Origin: Marinilongibacter aquaticus
GTDB taxonomy: Bacteria > Bacteroidota > Bacteroidia > Cytophagales > Spirosomataceae
Direction: 5' to 3'
Length of the DNA stretch: 64,000 nt
Assembly (NCBI RefSeq): GCF_020149935.1
Contig: NZ_CP083757.1
Location: 434,001-498,000, forward strand
Shown here: positions 15,687 through 26,090 of the stretch, piece after piece
How positions within the stretch are numbered: position 1 is the stretch's first letter
How the letters are laid out: each line of letters opens with the position of its first letter
Notes under the pieces: model-generated
Seen by the model: only the letters and a program-made list of their open reading frames with translations
Databases searched by the model: none
What the model was told of the DNA's origin: nothing
Translations under genes and position numbers: made by a program

Positions 15687-17429
15687 ATGAATAAGTACAT
15701 TTTGGCCTTTTGCGGCCTCTTCATATTTCCGTCACTTTCTGCTCAGGAAAAAGCACACCCGAATGTCATATTAATTGTGACCGACGATCAAGGATACGGC
15801 GATTTCGGTTTTACGGGCAATCCGCATGCCCAAACACCTGTGCTCGATAAGTTTGCGAACGAAAACACTCTATTTACCAATTACCATGTATCGCCCGTGT
15901 GTGCTCCTACGAGATCGAGTCTCATGACAGGGCGGTATTCCATTCGTACAGGGGTTCGCGACACGTACAACGGCGGGGCCACGATGTCGACGGAAGAGGT
16001 AACGATTGCCGAAATGTTGAAAGCAGAAAACTACCGGACAGGCATATTCGGGAAATGGCATTTGGGCGATAATTATCCTTCGCGTCCGATGGATCAAGGC
16101 TTTGACGAATCATTGATCCACCTATCCGGAGGCATGGGGCAAGTGGGCGATTTCACCACGTTTTTCCAAGGCAATAGAAGTTATTTCGACCCTGTGCTTT
16201 GGCACAATGGCCAAAAAGAGGCCTATAAAGGCTATTGTTCGGATATTTTTGCTGAACAAGCCATGCGTTTTATCGGAGAAAGCGACGACAAACCATTCTT
16301 TTGTTATCTGGCTTTCAATGCTCCTCACACGCCGCTGCAAGTACCTAAGGAATATTATGACCGATTCAAGGATATTGACCCAAGCCAAGGTTTTGACAGC
16401 AGTATTCCGATGCCGAAAATGAGCGAGAAGGATAAAGAAGATGCCCGAAAGGTCTATGCAATGGTCGCAAATATTGATGACAATCTGGGCCGTTTGTTCA
16501 ATTTACTTGAAGAAAAGGGTTTGGCAGAAAATACGATTATTCTGTTCATGACCGACAATGGTCCGCAGCAATATCGCTATACGAAAGGCTTCAGGGAAAA
16601 GAAGGGGAATGTGTACAATGGCGGCATTTGTACGCCTTTAATTGTGCATCATCCCGACTATAGAAAGGCTCAGCAAATCGGTACACTTTCGGCCCATATC
16701 GACATTCTGCCTACCATAATGGACTTTTGCGGTATAAAAAAATCGCCCCAAGCAAAGCTCGATGGGAAAAGCCTAGTGCCTTGTTTTTCGGGAAAAGGAG
16801 AGGAGTTGAATGACAGAAGTTTGTTTTTCTATTGGACACGCAGGTATCCCGAACTTTATCAAAATATCGCTCTCATTAAGGGTGATTTCAAACTTGTGGG
16901 GAATACTTCTTATGACGCCGAAATAGGGCAGTTTTCGCTCTATAATGTGCGAGAAGATCCCTTTGAAAAGCAGAATATTCTTGAAAACAATACAGCCTTG
17001 GCCCAAACCATGAAAAAGGAATTGGATGCCACGTACACCGAATTGATTCAAGAAGAACATTTCAAAAATCAACCTTTGATCGAAATCGGCAATGAGAAGG
17101 AAAGAGTCAGTTTTCTGAATCGAAACGATGCCGACGGTGAAAGGGGAATTTGGGCCCAAGAAGAAATTTACGGAAAATGGAATGTCTTTGTGAATGAAGG
17201 CAATTACAATGTGAAGTTTAAATTTGTGAAACCTGTATCTGGCAAGGGAAAACTTTTACTCGAGGCCAATAAAGTGGTGTTCACCAAAGAGATTCCAGAG
17301 GGCGAATTCGATGTCATCGAAATGCAAAACGTACATTTATCCGAAGGAATAGGCGAAATTGTACCCACATACCAACTGAAGGGTAAAAACATTTTCCCTT
17401 TTTGGCTTGAAATCGAGCGTCTGGATTAG
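15687..17429 (+). CDS. Exported sulfatase (type I, formylglycine-dependent)
   Basis: Family S1 sulfatase, 580 residues with an N-terminal signal peptide ending at FPSLSAQ. The formylglycine motif is C72-A-P-T-R-S-S-L-M-T-G-R, and metal ligands D33/D34 (VTDDQGYGD) and the MTDNG motif (about 290) are present. A C-terminal beta-sandwich extension (about 480-580) follows the catalytic domain. Such enzymes remove sulfate from sulfated glycans or aryl esters in the periplasm; activity requires an anaerobic-type or FGE-type maturase not present here. No glycoside hydrolase or SusCD is next to it, so its glycan substrate cannot be deduced. Confidence 0.9.
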   Translation: MNKYILAFCGLFIFPSLSAQEKAHPNVILIVTDDQGYGDFGFTGNPHAQTPVLDKFANENTLFTNYHVSPVCAPTRSSLMTGRYSIRTGVRDTYNGGATMSTEEVTIAEMLKAENYRTGIFGKWHLGDNYPSRPMDQGFDESLIHLSGGMGQVGDFTTFFQGNRSYFDPVLWHNGQKEAYKGYCSDIFAEQAMRFIGESDDKPFFCYLAFNAPHTPLQVPKEYYDRFKDIDPSQGFDSSIPMPKMSEKDKEDARKVYAMVANIDDNLGRLFNLLEEKGLAENTIILFMTDNGPQQYRYTKGFREKKGNVYNGGICTPLIVHHPDYRKAQQIGTLSAHIDILPTIMDFCGIKKSPQAKLDGKSLVPCFSGKGEELNDRSLFFYWTRRYPELYQNIALIKGDFKLVGNTSYDAEIGQFSLYNVREDPFEKQNILENNTALAQTMKKELDATYTELIQEEHFKNQPLIEIGNEKERVSFLNRNDADGERGIWAQEEIYGKWNVFVNEGNYNVKFKFVKPVSGKGKLLLEANKVVFTKEIPEGEFDVIEMQNVHLSEGIGEIVPTYQLKGKNIFPFWLEIERLD

Positions 17430-17436
17430 AAGGGTA

Positions 17437-17604
17437 TTAATTTTTACTCGGCTCGGGAATTTCAATTTTGCACGATTTTGAATCGCAATGTCCGCAGGCA
17501 CCCGTATTTTTCGTACTGAAAAAAGCCGTGTAAAGCCTCTTGGCAAAAAAGCCCAAAGCCAATATAAACACCAAAAATATAAGTATGTTCTCTATGCTTT
17601 CCAT
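17437..17604 (-). CDS. Small Cys-rich membrane protein (FeoB-associated type)
   Basis: 55 residues: one transmembrane helix (ENILIFLVFILALGFFAKRLY) followed by a short tail with CGHCDSKSC. This layout matches the FeoB-associated Cys-rich membrane proteins (PF12669-like) of Bacteroidota, although no feoB is nearby. The ATG at 17604 lies inside the last codons of the DinB gene (13-bp overlap), so translation is probably coupled. The longer in-frame reading would be inside DinB and lacks support. Function unknown; metal or thiol chemistry is suggested by the four cysteines. Confidence 0.6.
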   Translation of the reverse strand: MESIENILIFLVFILALGFFAKRLYTAFFSTKNTGACGHCDSKSCKIEIPEPSKN

Positions 17605-18116
17605 TCTCCTTTGCAGATTTTGATGTGAGCCAAATGGTGCTTGCCATGCCAAGCATAAAGGGCCATGACGGTCTTCAAATCCCAATATTTTTGCGATTCT
17701 GGATGAAAGTATTTTCTGTTCAACTCTTCGTCAGAAAGGTTTTCCAAAATCTGTACAATCTTGACGTGAATACCCTTCAACATCGATACAGAGACGCTTA
17801 TCGGCAAAGAATAGTCGGGTAAATTTGCCCAGCGGTCTTCATAATAAGCTTTGATCTTGGGCGTATCTTCAGTCAAAGTCCACTTCAAACGTACCAGCAT
17901 GTTCATGTGGCTGTCGGCCAAATGATGCACAACCTGACGGGCAGTCCAACCGCCTTCGCGATAAGCCGTATTCAATTGTTCGTCGCTGATATCCCACAGC
18001 ACCAAATCCAGATCATCCGGAAACGTTTTCAGGGCGTTTAAAAAAGCATCCAATTCTTCTTTCGAATAGCTTTCCGCTCGACTGAAATCTCCTATGGGGT
18101 ACTGGTTTGCGATCAT
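17592..18116 (-). CDS. DinB/YfiT-family metal-dependent putative transferase
   Basis: 174 residues with the four-helix DinB fold. The metal-binding histidines are seen in VVHHLADSHMN (about 65-75) and YAWHGKHHLAHI (about 155-166). The N-terminal YPIGDF and the GGWTARQVVHHLADSH block are diagnostic of the YfiT subgroup, members of which act as thiol (bacillithiol) S-transferases. The gene overlaps the following Cys-rich membrane protein and follows the inositol monophosphatase gene by 19 bp. Thiol transfer is family inference. Confidence 0.85.
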   Translation of the reverse strand: MIANQYPIGDFSRAESYSKEELDAFLNALKTFPDDLDLVLWDISDEQLNTAYREGGWTARQVVHHLADSHMNMLVRLKWTLTEDTPKIKAYYEDRWANLPDYSLPISVSVSMLKGIHVKIVQILENLSDEELNRKYFHPESQKYWDLKTVMALYAWHGKHHLAHIKICKGEWKA

Positions 18117-18135
18117 GGTCTCTTGTGCTTAATTC

Positions 18136-18936
18136 TCAATTCCAAAAACGGTTAATCTCATCCAATAGTTCGGCGTGTACGGCATTTCCCGCCACTACAT
18201 CACCGCCAAAAAGGAAATTGTCTGCTCCTTTAAAATCCGTCACTTTTCCGCCAGCTTCTTGCACCAATAAAACACCTGCGGCCATATCCCAAGAATTCAA
18301 ATTGTATTCGTAGAAGCCATCGAAATGCCCTTTGGCTACATAGGCCAGGTCAATAGCGGCTGAACCAAACCTTCTCAATCCGTGCGTTTTCTGCATTAAA
18401 GACTCCAGAATTTGTAAATAATCTTCCATGTGGTCGAATTTGTAATAGGGAAAGCCCGTGGCCAAAAGGCTTTCGCCCAATTTTTTTGAAGCGGCCACAC
18501 GAATTTCTGCTCCATTGCAAAACGCTCCATTTCCTTTGATCGCCGTATACATTTCATCGGCAGGAATGTGGTAGATTACACCCAAAAGCACCTCTTTGCC
18601 TTTGGCCAAGGCCAAGCTTACCGAATAATTGGGTACGCCGTGGATGAAGTTGGCGGTGCCGTCCAAAGGATCGATAATCCAATTCAGTGCATCAAGATCA
18701 TCTGTATCCGCAGTACCTTCTTCTGTAATAAAACCCGCAGAAGGGAGAAGCTCGCTGAGACTGGCGACAATCATTTTTTCGGCTTCCTTGTCGACATAAG
18801 ACACTACATTGTTCACGTCTTTGTATTCAACCTTGCTCACCGAAAACTTCTTGGCCTCTTCGGCAATGAACAGGCCTGCCTTTTTTGCAGTATTTTCGAC
18901 ATCCGCAATAATTTGTTTCAACTTTTCCTTTTCCAT
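18136..18936 (-). CDS. Inositol monophosphatase family protein
   Basis: 266 residues, Li-sensitive sugar/inositol phosphatase fold. Metal sites FITEEGT, WIIDPLDGTANFIHG and the C-terminal NSWDMAAGVLLVQEAGG are all present. I place the start at 18936 (MEKEKL), overlapping the DUF4105 stop by 19 bp; a reading from 18978 lies in the upstream gene. Families include SuhB and CysQ; this one is closest to SuhB-type inositol-1-phosphatases. Cytosolic. It is cotranscribed with the DUF4105, DinB and Cys-rich genes. Confidence 0.88.
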   Translation of the reverse strand: MEKEKLKQIIADVENTAKKAGLFIAEEAKKFSVSKVEYKDVNNVVSYVDKEAEKMIVASLSELLPSAGFITEEGTADTDDLDALNWIIDPLDGTANFIHGVPNYSVSLALAKGKEVLLGVIYHIPADEMYTAIKGNGAFCNGAEIRVAASKKLGESLLATGFPYYKFDHMEDYLQILESLMQKTHGLRRFGSAAIDLAYVAKGHFDGFYEYNLNSWDMAAGVLLVQEAGGKVTDFKGADNFLFGGDVVAGNAVHAELLDEINRFWN

Positions 18937-20102
18937 ATAAGTAATGATCTTGAAAGCACTATGGCCGCTATTGGCCAAACGGCTAAATGAAAGGTTTGAG
19001 GTAATATTTTAAAGCCCAACACCACAACTGCGGCAGAAATGGCCTGTGCCAAAAAGAGTTTCGTCAAAAGATTTTGGGATTGAGTACGTTTCAAAAACCA
19101 GACCGTTGGAAACCAGATAGGGAAGGCCCAGAGCAAATTCAAATTCCAACTGGTGACGCCGTGATCGGTAAAAAACCAGAGAAAGAAAAAGATGAGTCCA
19201 GAAAGCCCAATAAGAGAAAACAGAATTTTATCGAAAAGAATAAACCATTTTCCCGATCGCAATTCAATGAAAGTCAGCACACCAACCAATACAAAAACAA
19301 GAAAGAAAAATACGGTGGGCTTAATTGGCAAGCTTTCCGTTTGGTGATCGGTTGATCCGATTACGAACCTCTGTTTGACCAATTTTCCCCATTTCCCATT
19401 TTTCTGGATAGAGGCTGAATCCACGGCCATCATAAGATTGTCTGGAATATACATGGCCTGTGCCCAGCCTGTGGTTTCGTCGGCAGGCACGCCAATTAAC
19501 AAATCCATACCGAATTCGGCCCAATCGTTGTGACTAATCTGACTGTATTTTTTTATCCAATCGCGATAGGTTGAATCCGCATGCAGACTGGTACTGAATT
19601 TCAGGCTGTCGCCACAGGCTTCTGAAATAACATCCCGCACGCGAGTGGAGCAGTTGTCGTAAAAGAATTTGTAACGGTATTCCCTGTTTTCCGGTTTATA
19701 ATTTTCGATGAGATAATCGAAAAGTTTTTGTTTCTGTCCCAGGCTCAAATCCAACACCTGTTCAGTCACGAATCGCTCTTCCCGAAGCCAATAAGGGGTT
19801 TCTTGTCGATAATTTGCCGCACCAATTTCGTAGGGCAGTGTACCCCGAAGAAATTTGAAATAGAAGTTTTCCTTCCTGAAATCGAAAGTGCCGTAATTGA
19901 AATTGACATCGATACCATTCACGGGGTCTTTTACACGAATGGCCGTATGACCCGCAAAAGACCAGAGCTCTTCACCGGGCGAAATCGTGAGCAAAGAAAC
20001 TGTACTGTTTTCGGATAATGACTGGGCCGATATAGCAAGAGAGGAGCACAGCCCCAAAATAAAAATGCTTACGAAAGAGCAGAAAAAACTTAGCTTTCTC
20101 AT
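18918..20102 (-). CDS. DUF4105 (Lnb-type) periplasmic/membrane protein
   Basis: 394 residues from ATG 20102 (MRKLSFF). The ATG at 20123 lies within the clpC terminator hairpin, so it is rejected. A signal sequence ends at AISAQ. The periplasmic Lnb/DUF4105 domain (about 30-200) contains SPGEELWSFAGHTAIRV and FFYDNCSTRVRD, with conserved His, Cys and Asp/Arg as in this papain-like family. It is followed by about five transmembrane helices to the C-terminus. Eukaryotic-like phospholipase/amidase function is proposed for the wider Lnb family but unproven here. Confidence 0.82.
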   Translation of the reverse strand: MRKLSFFCSFVSIFILGLCSSLAISAQSLSENSTVSLLTISPGEELWSFAGHTAIRVKDPVNGIDVNFNYGTFDFRKENFYFKFLRGTLPYEIGAANYRQETPYWLREERFVTEQVLDLSLGQKQKLFDYLIENYKPENREYRYKFFYDNCSTRVRDVISEACGDSLKFSTSLHADSTYRDWIKKYSQISHNDWAEFGMDLLIGVPADETTGWAQAMYIPDNLMMAVDSASIQKNGKWGKLVKQRFVIGSTDHQTESLPIKPTVFFFLVFVLVGVLTFIELRSGKWFILFDKILFSLIGLSGLIFFFLWFFTDHGVTSWNLNLLWAFPIWFPTVWFLKRTQSQNLLTKLFLAQAISAAVVVLGFKILPQTFHLAVWPIAAIVLSRSLLIWKRKS

Positions 20103-20109
20103 CAATGTG

Positions 20110-20133
20110 AAAAAGCACGGCATAAGCCGTGCT
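20110..20133 (-). terminator. Intrinsic terminator of clpC
   Basis: Perfect 8-bp stem GCCGTGCT/AGCACGGC with a 4-nt loop (20114-20121 and 20126-20133) and, on the minus strand, a TTTT run after the stem. It lies 29 bp past the ClpC stop. Confidence 0.75.
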
Positions 20134-20161
20134 AATTGTGTTTTTTATATCTTATTTCAAC

Positions 20162-22696
20162 TTAACCTTTTTGCTCAAGAGCCTCGGAAGGTTTGCGTTC
20201 GAAGCTCAATTCATCGCCTTCACCGGAATAATCCACCAGCAATGTATCGCCTTCTTTAATGCCTCCTTTCAAAATTTCTTCAGCCAAAGGATCTTCAACA
20301 TATTTTTGAATGGCCCGATTCAAAGGACGAGCACCGTATTGCTGATCGTATCCTTTTTCTGCGATATAATCCTTCGCTTTATCCGTAACCTCAATTTCAT
20401 ATCCCAATCCGTTGATTCTGACAAAGAGTTTCTTCAACATGAGATCGATGATTTGGTGGATGGATTCGCGACCCAAAGAGTCGAAAATGATCACATCGTC
20501 CAAACGATTCAAAAATTCAGGCGAGAACGTTTTTCTCAAGGCATTTTGAATGGTGCTTTTCACCGCTTCGTCTTGATTGTCCTTACGGGCTTTCGTTGCA
20601 AAACCAATGCCCGCACCGAAATCTTTCAGATCACGTACACCAATATTCGATGTCATGATAATGATTGTATTTCGGAAATCCACCTTTCTGCCCAAGCTGT
20701 CGGTCAAAACGCCATCATCCAACACTTGCAAAAGAATATTGAAGACATCCGGGTGAGCTTTCTCTATTTCATCCAAAAGCACCACAGAATACGGCTTGCG
20801 TCTTACTTTTTCGGTCAATTGACCGCCTTCTTCGTAACCCACGTAGCCAGGAGGAGCCCCCACCAAACGACTGATGCTGAATTTCTCCATGTATTCGCTC
20901 ATATCGATACGAATCAAAGCATCTTCACGGTCGAAAAGGTATTCGGTCAAAGCCTTGGCCAATTCTGTTTTTCCTACACCTGTTGGACCTAAGAAAATGA
21001 ACGAACCAATTGGTTTTTTGGGGTCTTTCAAGCCCACACGCGTTCTTTGAATGGCTTTTACCAATTTTTTCACCGCATCGTCCTGTCCGATAATCCGTCC
21101 TTTCAAAGCCGAACCCATTTTCAAAATACGCTCGCCCTCATCCATGTTCACCTTATTGATCGGAATGCCCGTAATCTGAGCAATCACTTCACCAATATTT
21201 TCTTCGCTTACCAAATGACGCTTGGTTTTACTTTCTTCTTCCCAAGCCTCTTTCACACGCTCCAATTGATCGATCAGCTTTTTCTCCTTGTCTCTCAATT
21301 GAGCAGCTTCTTCGTAGCGTTGACTTTTTACCACACTGTTTTTCTCCAGTTTGATGGCTTCGATCGCCTCTTCCAGATCCAGAATTTCCTGCGGCACATG
21401 GATATTGCTGATGTGCACACGAGCACCCACTTCATCGATTACGTCAATGGCCTTATCCGGCAAGAAACGGTCTGAAATGTAGCGTTCCGAATATTTTACA
21501 GCAGAAGTGATCGCTTCTTCACTGTAAGTCACATTGTGGTGTTCTTCGTATTTATCTTTGATATTGTGTAGAATCTCAATGGTTTCTTCCACTGAAGTCG
21601 GTTCTACCATTACCATTTGGAAACGTCTGGCCAAGGCACCATCTTTTTCGATGTACTGACGGTACTCGTCCAAAGTTGTGGCACCGATGCATTGAATCTC
21701 ACCTCTGGCCAAAGCAGGTTTGAACATGTTCGAGGCATCCAAGGAACCGCTGGCTCCACCTGCACCCACAATGGTGTGAATCTCATCGATGAACAAAATC
21801 ACGTTCGTCGATTTTTCCAATTCGCCCATGACGGCTTTCATCCGCTCTTCAAACTGTCCGCGGTATTTTGTTCCCGCCACAAGCGAGGCCAAATCAAGTG
21901 TCACCACACGTTTATTGTACAAAACACGTGATACTTTTTTCTGAACGATTCTCAAGGCCAAGCCTTCGGCAATGGCTGTTTTTCCCACACCGGGTTCACC
22001 TATTAATATAGGGTTGTTCTTTTTCCGGCGGGAGAGAATCTGGGCTACACGTTCAATTTCTTTCTCTCTGCCCACAATTTGATCCAATTTGCCGGCTTCA
22101 GCCAATTTGGTTAAATCACGCCCGAAATTATCCAAAATTGGTGTTTTCGATTTCTCAGAGCCTTTGGGCTCACGGGCAGAAGAGCCCGTACCGCCAGCAA
22201 ATGAACGCTCGTCTTCGTCATCAGTTTCAGAAGCGTCCATTCGCGGACTTTCTCCACCTGTCAACTGGTATTCGAGCATTTCTTTAATCAATTCGTAATT
22301 TACCTTGAATCGGTTGATAATCTGACAGCCCAAATTGTCGCCGTCACGCAAAATGGCCAACAACAAATGTTCTGTTCCGATTACTTCAGATTTGAAGATT
22401 TTAGCCTCCAAATGGGTAATTTTCAGCACTTTCTCAGATTGTCTGGTCAATGGAATATTGGCCAGGTTTTTAATATTATTGGTGGCTGTGCCCCTGGTGG
22501 CCGATTCGATGCTTTGTTTTAGATCAGGAATACGGATACCTGTTTTTTTGATTAGCTCCAAACCCATTCCGTCGCCTTCTCTGATCATACCCAAAAGAAG
22601 ATGCTCTGTTCCGATATAATCATGCCCTAAACGCAATGCTTCTTCTCTGGCCAAAGAGATTACCTCTTTTACTCTTTGTGAAAATTTAGGTTCCAT
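20162..22696 (-). CDS. clpC: ClpC-type AAA+ unfoldase of the Clp protease
   Basis: 844 residues with the full ClpC order: tandem Clp-N repeats (1-140), AAA-1 with Walker [10 protein letters not shown] (about 233-241) and Walker [10 protein letters not shown] (about 299-307), the coiled M-domain with a UVR-like motif (about 410-510), AAA-2 with [14 protein letters not shown] and [16 protein letters not shown], and the GIGF loop for ClpP docking. It delivers misfolded or tagged proteins to ClpP. Start at 22696 agrees with the ordered [12 protein letters not shown] beginning. It stands alone with its own terminator. Confidence 0.97.
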   Translation of the reverse strand: MEPKFSQRVKEVISLAREEALRLGHDYIGTEHLLLGMIREGDGMGLELIKKTGIRIPDLKQSIESATRGTATNNIKNLANIPLTRQSEKVLKITHLEAKIFKSEVIGTEHLLLAILRDGDNLGCQIINRFKVNYELIKEMLEYQLTGGESPRMDASETDDEDERSFAGGTGSSAREPKGSEKSKTPILDNFGRDLTKLAEAGKLDQIVGREKEIERVAQILSRRKKNNPILIGEPGVGKTAIAEGLALRIVQKKVSRVLYNKRVVTLDLASLVAGTKYRGQFEERMKAVMGELEKSTNVILFIDEIHTIVGAGGASGSLDASNMFKPALARGEIQCIGATTLDEYRQYIEKDGALARRFQMVMVEPTSVEETIEILHNIKDKYEEHHNVTYSEEAITSAVKYSERYISDRFLPDKAIDVIDEVGARVHISNIHVPQEILDLEEAIEAIKLEKNSVVKSQRYEEAAQLRDKEKKLIDQLERVKEAWEEESKTKRHLVSEENIGEVIAQITGIPINKVNMDEGERILKMGSALKGRIIGQDDAVKKLVKAIQRTRVGLKDPKKPIGSFIFLGPTGVGKTELAKALTEYLFDREDALIRIDMSEYMEKFSISRLVGAPPGYVGYEEGGQLTEKVRRKPYSVVLLDEIEKAHPDVFNILLQVLDDGVLTDSLGRKVDFRNTIIIMTSNIGVRDLKDFGAGIGFATKARKDNQDEAVKSTIQNALRKTFSPEFLNRLDDVIIFDSLGRESIHQIIDLMLKKLFVRINGLGYEIEVTDKAKDYIAEKGYDQQYGARPLNRAIQKYVEDPLAEEILKGGIKEGDTLLVDYSGEGDELSFERKPSEALEQKG

Positions 22697-22750
22697 TTAC
22701 TATTTTCTTTATGTCATAAATATAACGAAAAACGCCAACCAAGTGTTCAA

Positions 22751-23332
22751 TCACATTTCTTTTATTAACACTTCTTTACTTTCGGGACCCAAATTGAAGA
22801 TTAAATCGACCACAGACAGGTTGGGCACAAATTCATCGCCGAATTGTTGCCTGTATACGATACCCGAATGTAGGTGATTGATCTTCTTTGGGCTTAAATC
22901 CAGGATCTCATCAGTAGGAAGTGGCGTTTTCCAATCGATAGATTTTTCTATCTGCATAGCTTTTAAACAAATGTCGAGGCTCAAAAGTTGTATATCTACC
23001 AAAAAATTATACTGCTTCTGAAACAAGGGCAGAAAAAGGTAATCGTAATATTGATAAAAGGGAGAGTTGCGGTAAGCGGCTTCTATCGTCCGCAGCTGTG
23101 TTCTCTGCCAAGCCGAATGGTTGTCGATTTTCACTTCCCGAATGTGCGTCTTCCCTGAACTCGCGTGTACCGGAATAATCAGGTTTTCCACTTTGTTGGC
23201 TCCCAAAATCTGAGCACGGTTTCTATACGTCTGTTTGAAATACACATCGCTTTCATTCAAAAATACGGGCTCATTTTGCAGCATTTTGGCAAAGAAACCG
23301 ATTGGAGGAAGAAAATTAAGGTTGAAAATCAT
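22751..23332 (-). CDS. WbqC family protein
   Basis: 193 residues. The YFKQTYRNRAQILGAN opening followed by IIPVHASSGKTHIREVKIDN and RTIEAAYRNSPFYQYYDY is the WbqC-like family signature; family members are linked to sugar or polysaccharide modification, some to LPS and O-antigen clusters. The start at 23332 (MIFNLNFLPPIGFFAKM) preserves the usual LPPIGFF block. No transmembrane segments. Divergent from the OmpA-family gene with 75 bp between them. Confidence 0.85.
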   Translation of the reverse strand: MIFNLNFLPPIGFFAKMLQNEPVFLNESDVYFKQTYRNRAQILGANKVENLIIPVHASSGKTHIREVKIDNHSAWQRTQLRTIEAAYRNSPFYQYYDYLFLPLFQKQYNFLVDIQLLSLDICLKAMQIEKSIDWKTPLPTDEILDLSPKKINHLHSGIVYRQQFGDEFVPNLSVVDLIFNLGPESKEVLIKEM

Positions 23333-23407
23333 ACAAGTCTTCTAAATAAAGCGGAAATTGCGAGCGTTAAAACTCAAACAAAAGTAAGACTTCTGCATAA
23401 AATACAA

Positions 23408-26065
23408 ATGGTCAGTTTTTCGAGCCAATCGCTTCGCTTTCTTCTTCTTTTTGCTATTCCTTTTCTAGGCTTTATCCTTTCATCGGAAGCTCAAACCACG
23501 GTGATTCTCGAAGCTCGGGACGATTACAATGGAAAAGGCTTGGATGTGGAGTTTCGTGTCGAATCGGTGGCCACGAAGCATTCGTATACTATAAAAGTGG
23601 ACGACGGCATAAAGTATATCGAAATGCCGAAAAAAGAAGATATCGTGATCAAAGCGATTTTGGATGGCTATTATGTGGAAGACAAAACTCTTTTGGCCGA
23701 CGACATCAACAGCGATTCCTATGTTTTCCGCATGGCCATGCAGAAGCGGCCCACGGCAAAATTGATTGTCAAAGCCATTTCCGGAAGCAATAAAAAGGAT
23801 GAACCCGCCAGCTTCGATGTCTTTTATCAAGGAAGGATGATTGGCCGTGGAAAAACCACAAAAAGTATCAAAACCTACGAATTCGTAGTGAATGAACAAG
23901 GCACGTATCAAATTGTAGTCAATGCACAGGGTTTCGACGAAAAAGTGGAAATGGTGGATGTGCAAGTGGGTGTGCCCATGAAAATTGTGGAAAGGAACAT
24001 TCCGATTCAAGAACCAGCCAAAGCCGTAGAAATTCGGATTGTCGACGCCTTAACGGGTGCACCAATCGATGCGTCTGTGGGCATCTCGGCCTCCGAAGAA
24101 AGTGCAGATTTGCAAAGTAAAAACGGGAAAACGGAATATGCTTTCGAAGAGGGGAAAACCTATATCATTGAAGCAAAAGCGGCGGGTTATGCTGATCTGA
24201 AAAATTCGATTTTTGGAAGCCAAAAAGAGGCTCTTACTCTAAAAATGCAACCACAAACCTATTTGCATTTTGAGGTAGTGGATGAAGAAAGCAAAAAGCC
24301 CATTACAGATGCCCACGTGGCTGTAGCCATGCAAAGCAGAAAACAGGAAGAGCTGGACGGCTACGACTATTTTCCACCCAAAAACGGCATTTATTATGCT
24401 ATCGTTTCGGCCAAAGGTTATTTCCAAAAATCGGATACCATTTATTTGGACAATACTTTCAATGGGCGGGTGGTGCATCAGGTTTTGATGGCAAAGGAAC
24501 GTATACCGTATGCAGTAACTTTGGTCGATCATTACAGTAAGGAAGTCATTTCTGGAGCCGATTTCAGGGTCTTTGCCAATCAAAGGCAAGGTGCTTCGAA
24601 ATCGACTGATTTGGGCATCAAAACCTATGAAGACCGTGGCGAATACCTTTTCAGTGTATTGCCCGCGAAAGAGCATTTCATAGAAGCCAGCAAAGTAAGC
24701 TATTCCGACCTGACCAAAATGCTGGATGAAAATCAACTGAAATTCACGGTGGAAATGTTTTGGTCGCCAGAATATACCTATACGATTCAATTATTCGATC
24801 GAGCTCAGAATAAGGTGGTACAAAATGGCAAATTGACGATTAATGATCAAACGGGAAAGGCCCTTTTTGTGTACGAGGACAAAGAGAATAATCAATTCAA
24901 AATCAAGAAATTCAAGGAACAAACTTTGACTTACCGCGTAAACGCCGCAGGCTACAGGAGTGAGGTTCTGGATGTGGAAACCGATTCATACCGAAACATT
25001 AAACTTTTTCTGGAGCGAAGCGATTCACGCGAAATCGTATTTCAGGCGGAAGATTTCCTGACGGGAGAAAAGATCAACCCGACCATCAAATATTTCGTTG
25101 ACAACAAAGAAATAAGCTTGCAATCCGAGGGGGCATTTGGTCCATACAAAGGCAAAATAAACGGCGTGGGCAATTATAAAGTCACGGCCAACCAAATGAA
25201 TTACAATGCCTTATCCCAGAATTTGGAACTGGCTAGTTTAGGAGCCAATCCTTATATTCTGAGGTTGAAAAAGAATTTTTATACGGTGAAAATCTATGTC
25301 GAAAATTTCAAATCGGCTATAGATCGCGACGGTTTGGAAGTACGTGTAAATACCGAATCGAACAATCAAGTGCCCGAGCGATTCAACAAGCAAAATGAGG
25401 CCTACGAAACAGACCTTAAACTCGACACAAAATACACCGTACAGATCGGCAAAGCGGGTTTCGAACCCTATTACCGGACATTCGAACTGCAAGATCTTAT
25501 TCAAGACAATCTGGAAATCCATGCGAGTTTGAAAGAAAAACCAAAGCCAGTGGCGGTGGTACCAAAACCCGAACCCGTGAAAGAAGATTTGCCCATCGTA
25601 GCTGAAGAAAAGGCTCCAGAACCTTTAAAAGTGGAAGAGGTGGTGCATTATGAAGAAGAGGCCGAAGCCATGCCCGAAGCGGATAAACTTACAGAAGAAT
25701 TGAATAAAAAAGAGTCTATCGGAAAACGCTATTTGCTCGATGAGGTGTATTTCGACCAAAGTTCGGCGGTAATTCGCGACAACGAAGTACCTCAATTGAA
25801 TGAATTGGCCCAAACCCTGAAAAGCAATCCGAATATGCGAATTGCAATTGTAGGTTATACCGACAATGTGGGCGATTTGAGACGGAATTTGGGCCTATCC
25901 AAATTTAGAGCCAAAGCTGTGGCCAATTACCTTTTCTATAAGGGAGCCCAGCCTGAACACATTGAAAGCGACGGCATGGGACAAGAGCATCCTGTAGCTC
26001 CAAACGATTCAGAAGAAAACAAGGCCAAAAACCGCCGCGTAGAAATGGTTTTGATTGAGAATTAA
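23408..26065 (+). CDS. Large OmpA-family protein with Ig-like repeats
   Basis: 885 residues from ATG 23408; signal peptide MVSFSSQSLRFLLLF to SSEAQ. About eight degenerate repeats of roughly 80-95 residues fill 30-720, each ending in a block like VNAQGF, AKAAGY, VSAKGY, VNAAGY or IGKAGF, resembling PEGA or carboxypeptidase regulatory domains. A Pro/Lys/Glu-rich linker (about 725-760) precedes the OmpA_C peptidoglycan-binding domain, with IVGYTDNVG and NRRVEM carrying the binding Asp and Arg. It should tether to peptidoglycan and present a long repeat arm. In-frame sequence before 23408 overlaps WbqC and is not used. Confidence 0.85.
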   Translation: MVSFSSQSLRFLLLFAIPFLGFILSSEAQTTVILEARDDYNGKGLDVEFRVESVATKHSYTIKVDDGIKYIEMPKKEDIVIKAILDGYYVEDKTLLADDINSDSYVFRMAMQKRPTAKLIVKAISGSNKKDEPASFDVFYQGRMIGRGKTTKSIKTYEFVVNEQGTYQIVVNAQGFDEKVEMVDVQVGVPMKIVERNIPIQEPAKAVEIRIVDALTGAPIDASVGISASEESADLQSKNGKTEYAFEEGKTYIIEAKAAGYADLKNSIFGSQKEALTLKMQPQTYLHFEVVDEESKKPITDAHVAVAMQSRKQEELDGYDYFPPKNGIYYAIVSAKGYFQKSDTIYLDNTFNGRVVHQVLMAKERIPYAVTLVDHYSKEVISGADFRVFANQRQGASKSTDLGIKTYEDRGEYLFSVLPAKEHFIEASKVSYSDLTKMLDENQLKFTVEMFWSPEYTYTIQLFDRAQNKVVQNGKLTINDQTGKALFVYEDKENNQFKIKKFKEQTLTYRVNAAGYRSEVLDVETDSYRNIKLFLERSDSREIVFQAEDFLTGEKINPTIKYFVDNKEISLQSEGAFGPYKGKINGVGNYKVTANQMNYNALSQNLELASLGANPYILRLKKNFYTVKIYVENFKSAIDRDGLEVRVNTESNNQVPERFNKQNEAYETDLKLDTKYTVQIGKAGFEPYYRTFELQDLIQDNLEIHASLKEKPKPVAVVPKPEPVKEDLPIVAEEKAPEPLKVEEVVHYEEEAEAMPEADKLTEELNKKESIGKRYLLDEVYFDQSSAVIRDNEVPQLNELAQTLKSNPNMRIAIVGYTDNVGDLRRNLGLSKFRAKAVANYLFYKGAQPEHIESDGMGQEHPVAPNDSEENKAKNRRVEMVLIEN

Positions 26066-26090
26066 AGAGTCTATCTTGATTTTTTCGAAA

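Noticed and set aside
20129-20992. 287-codon open frame antisense to clpC
   Set aside because: Antisense to a highly conserved gene, with Phe/Ile/His-rich composition expected from reversed codons.
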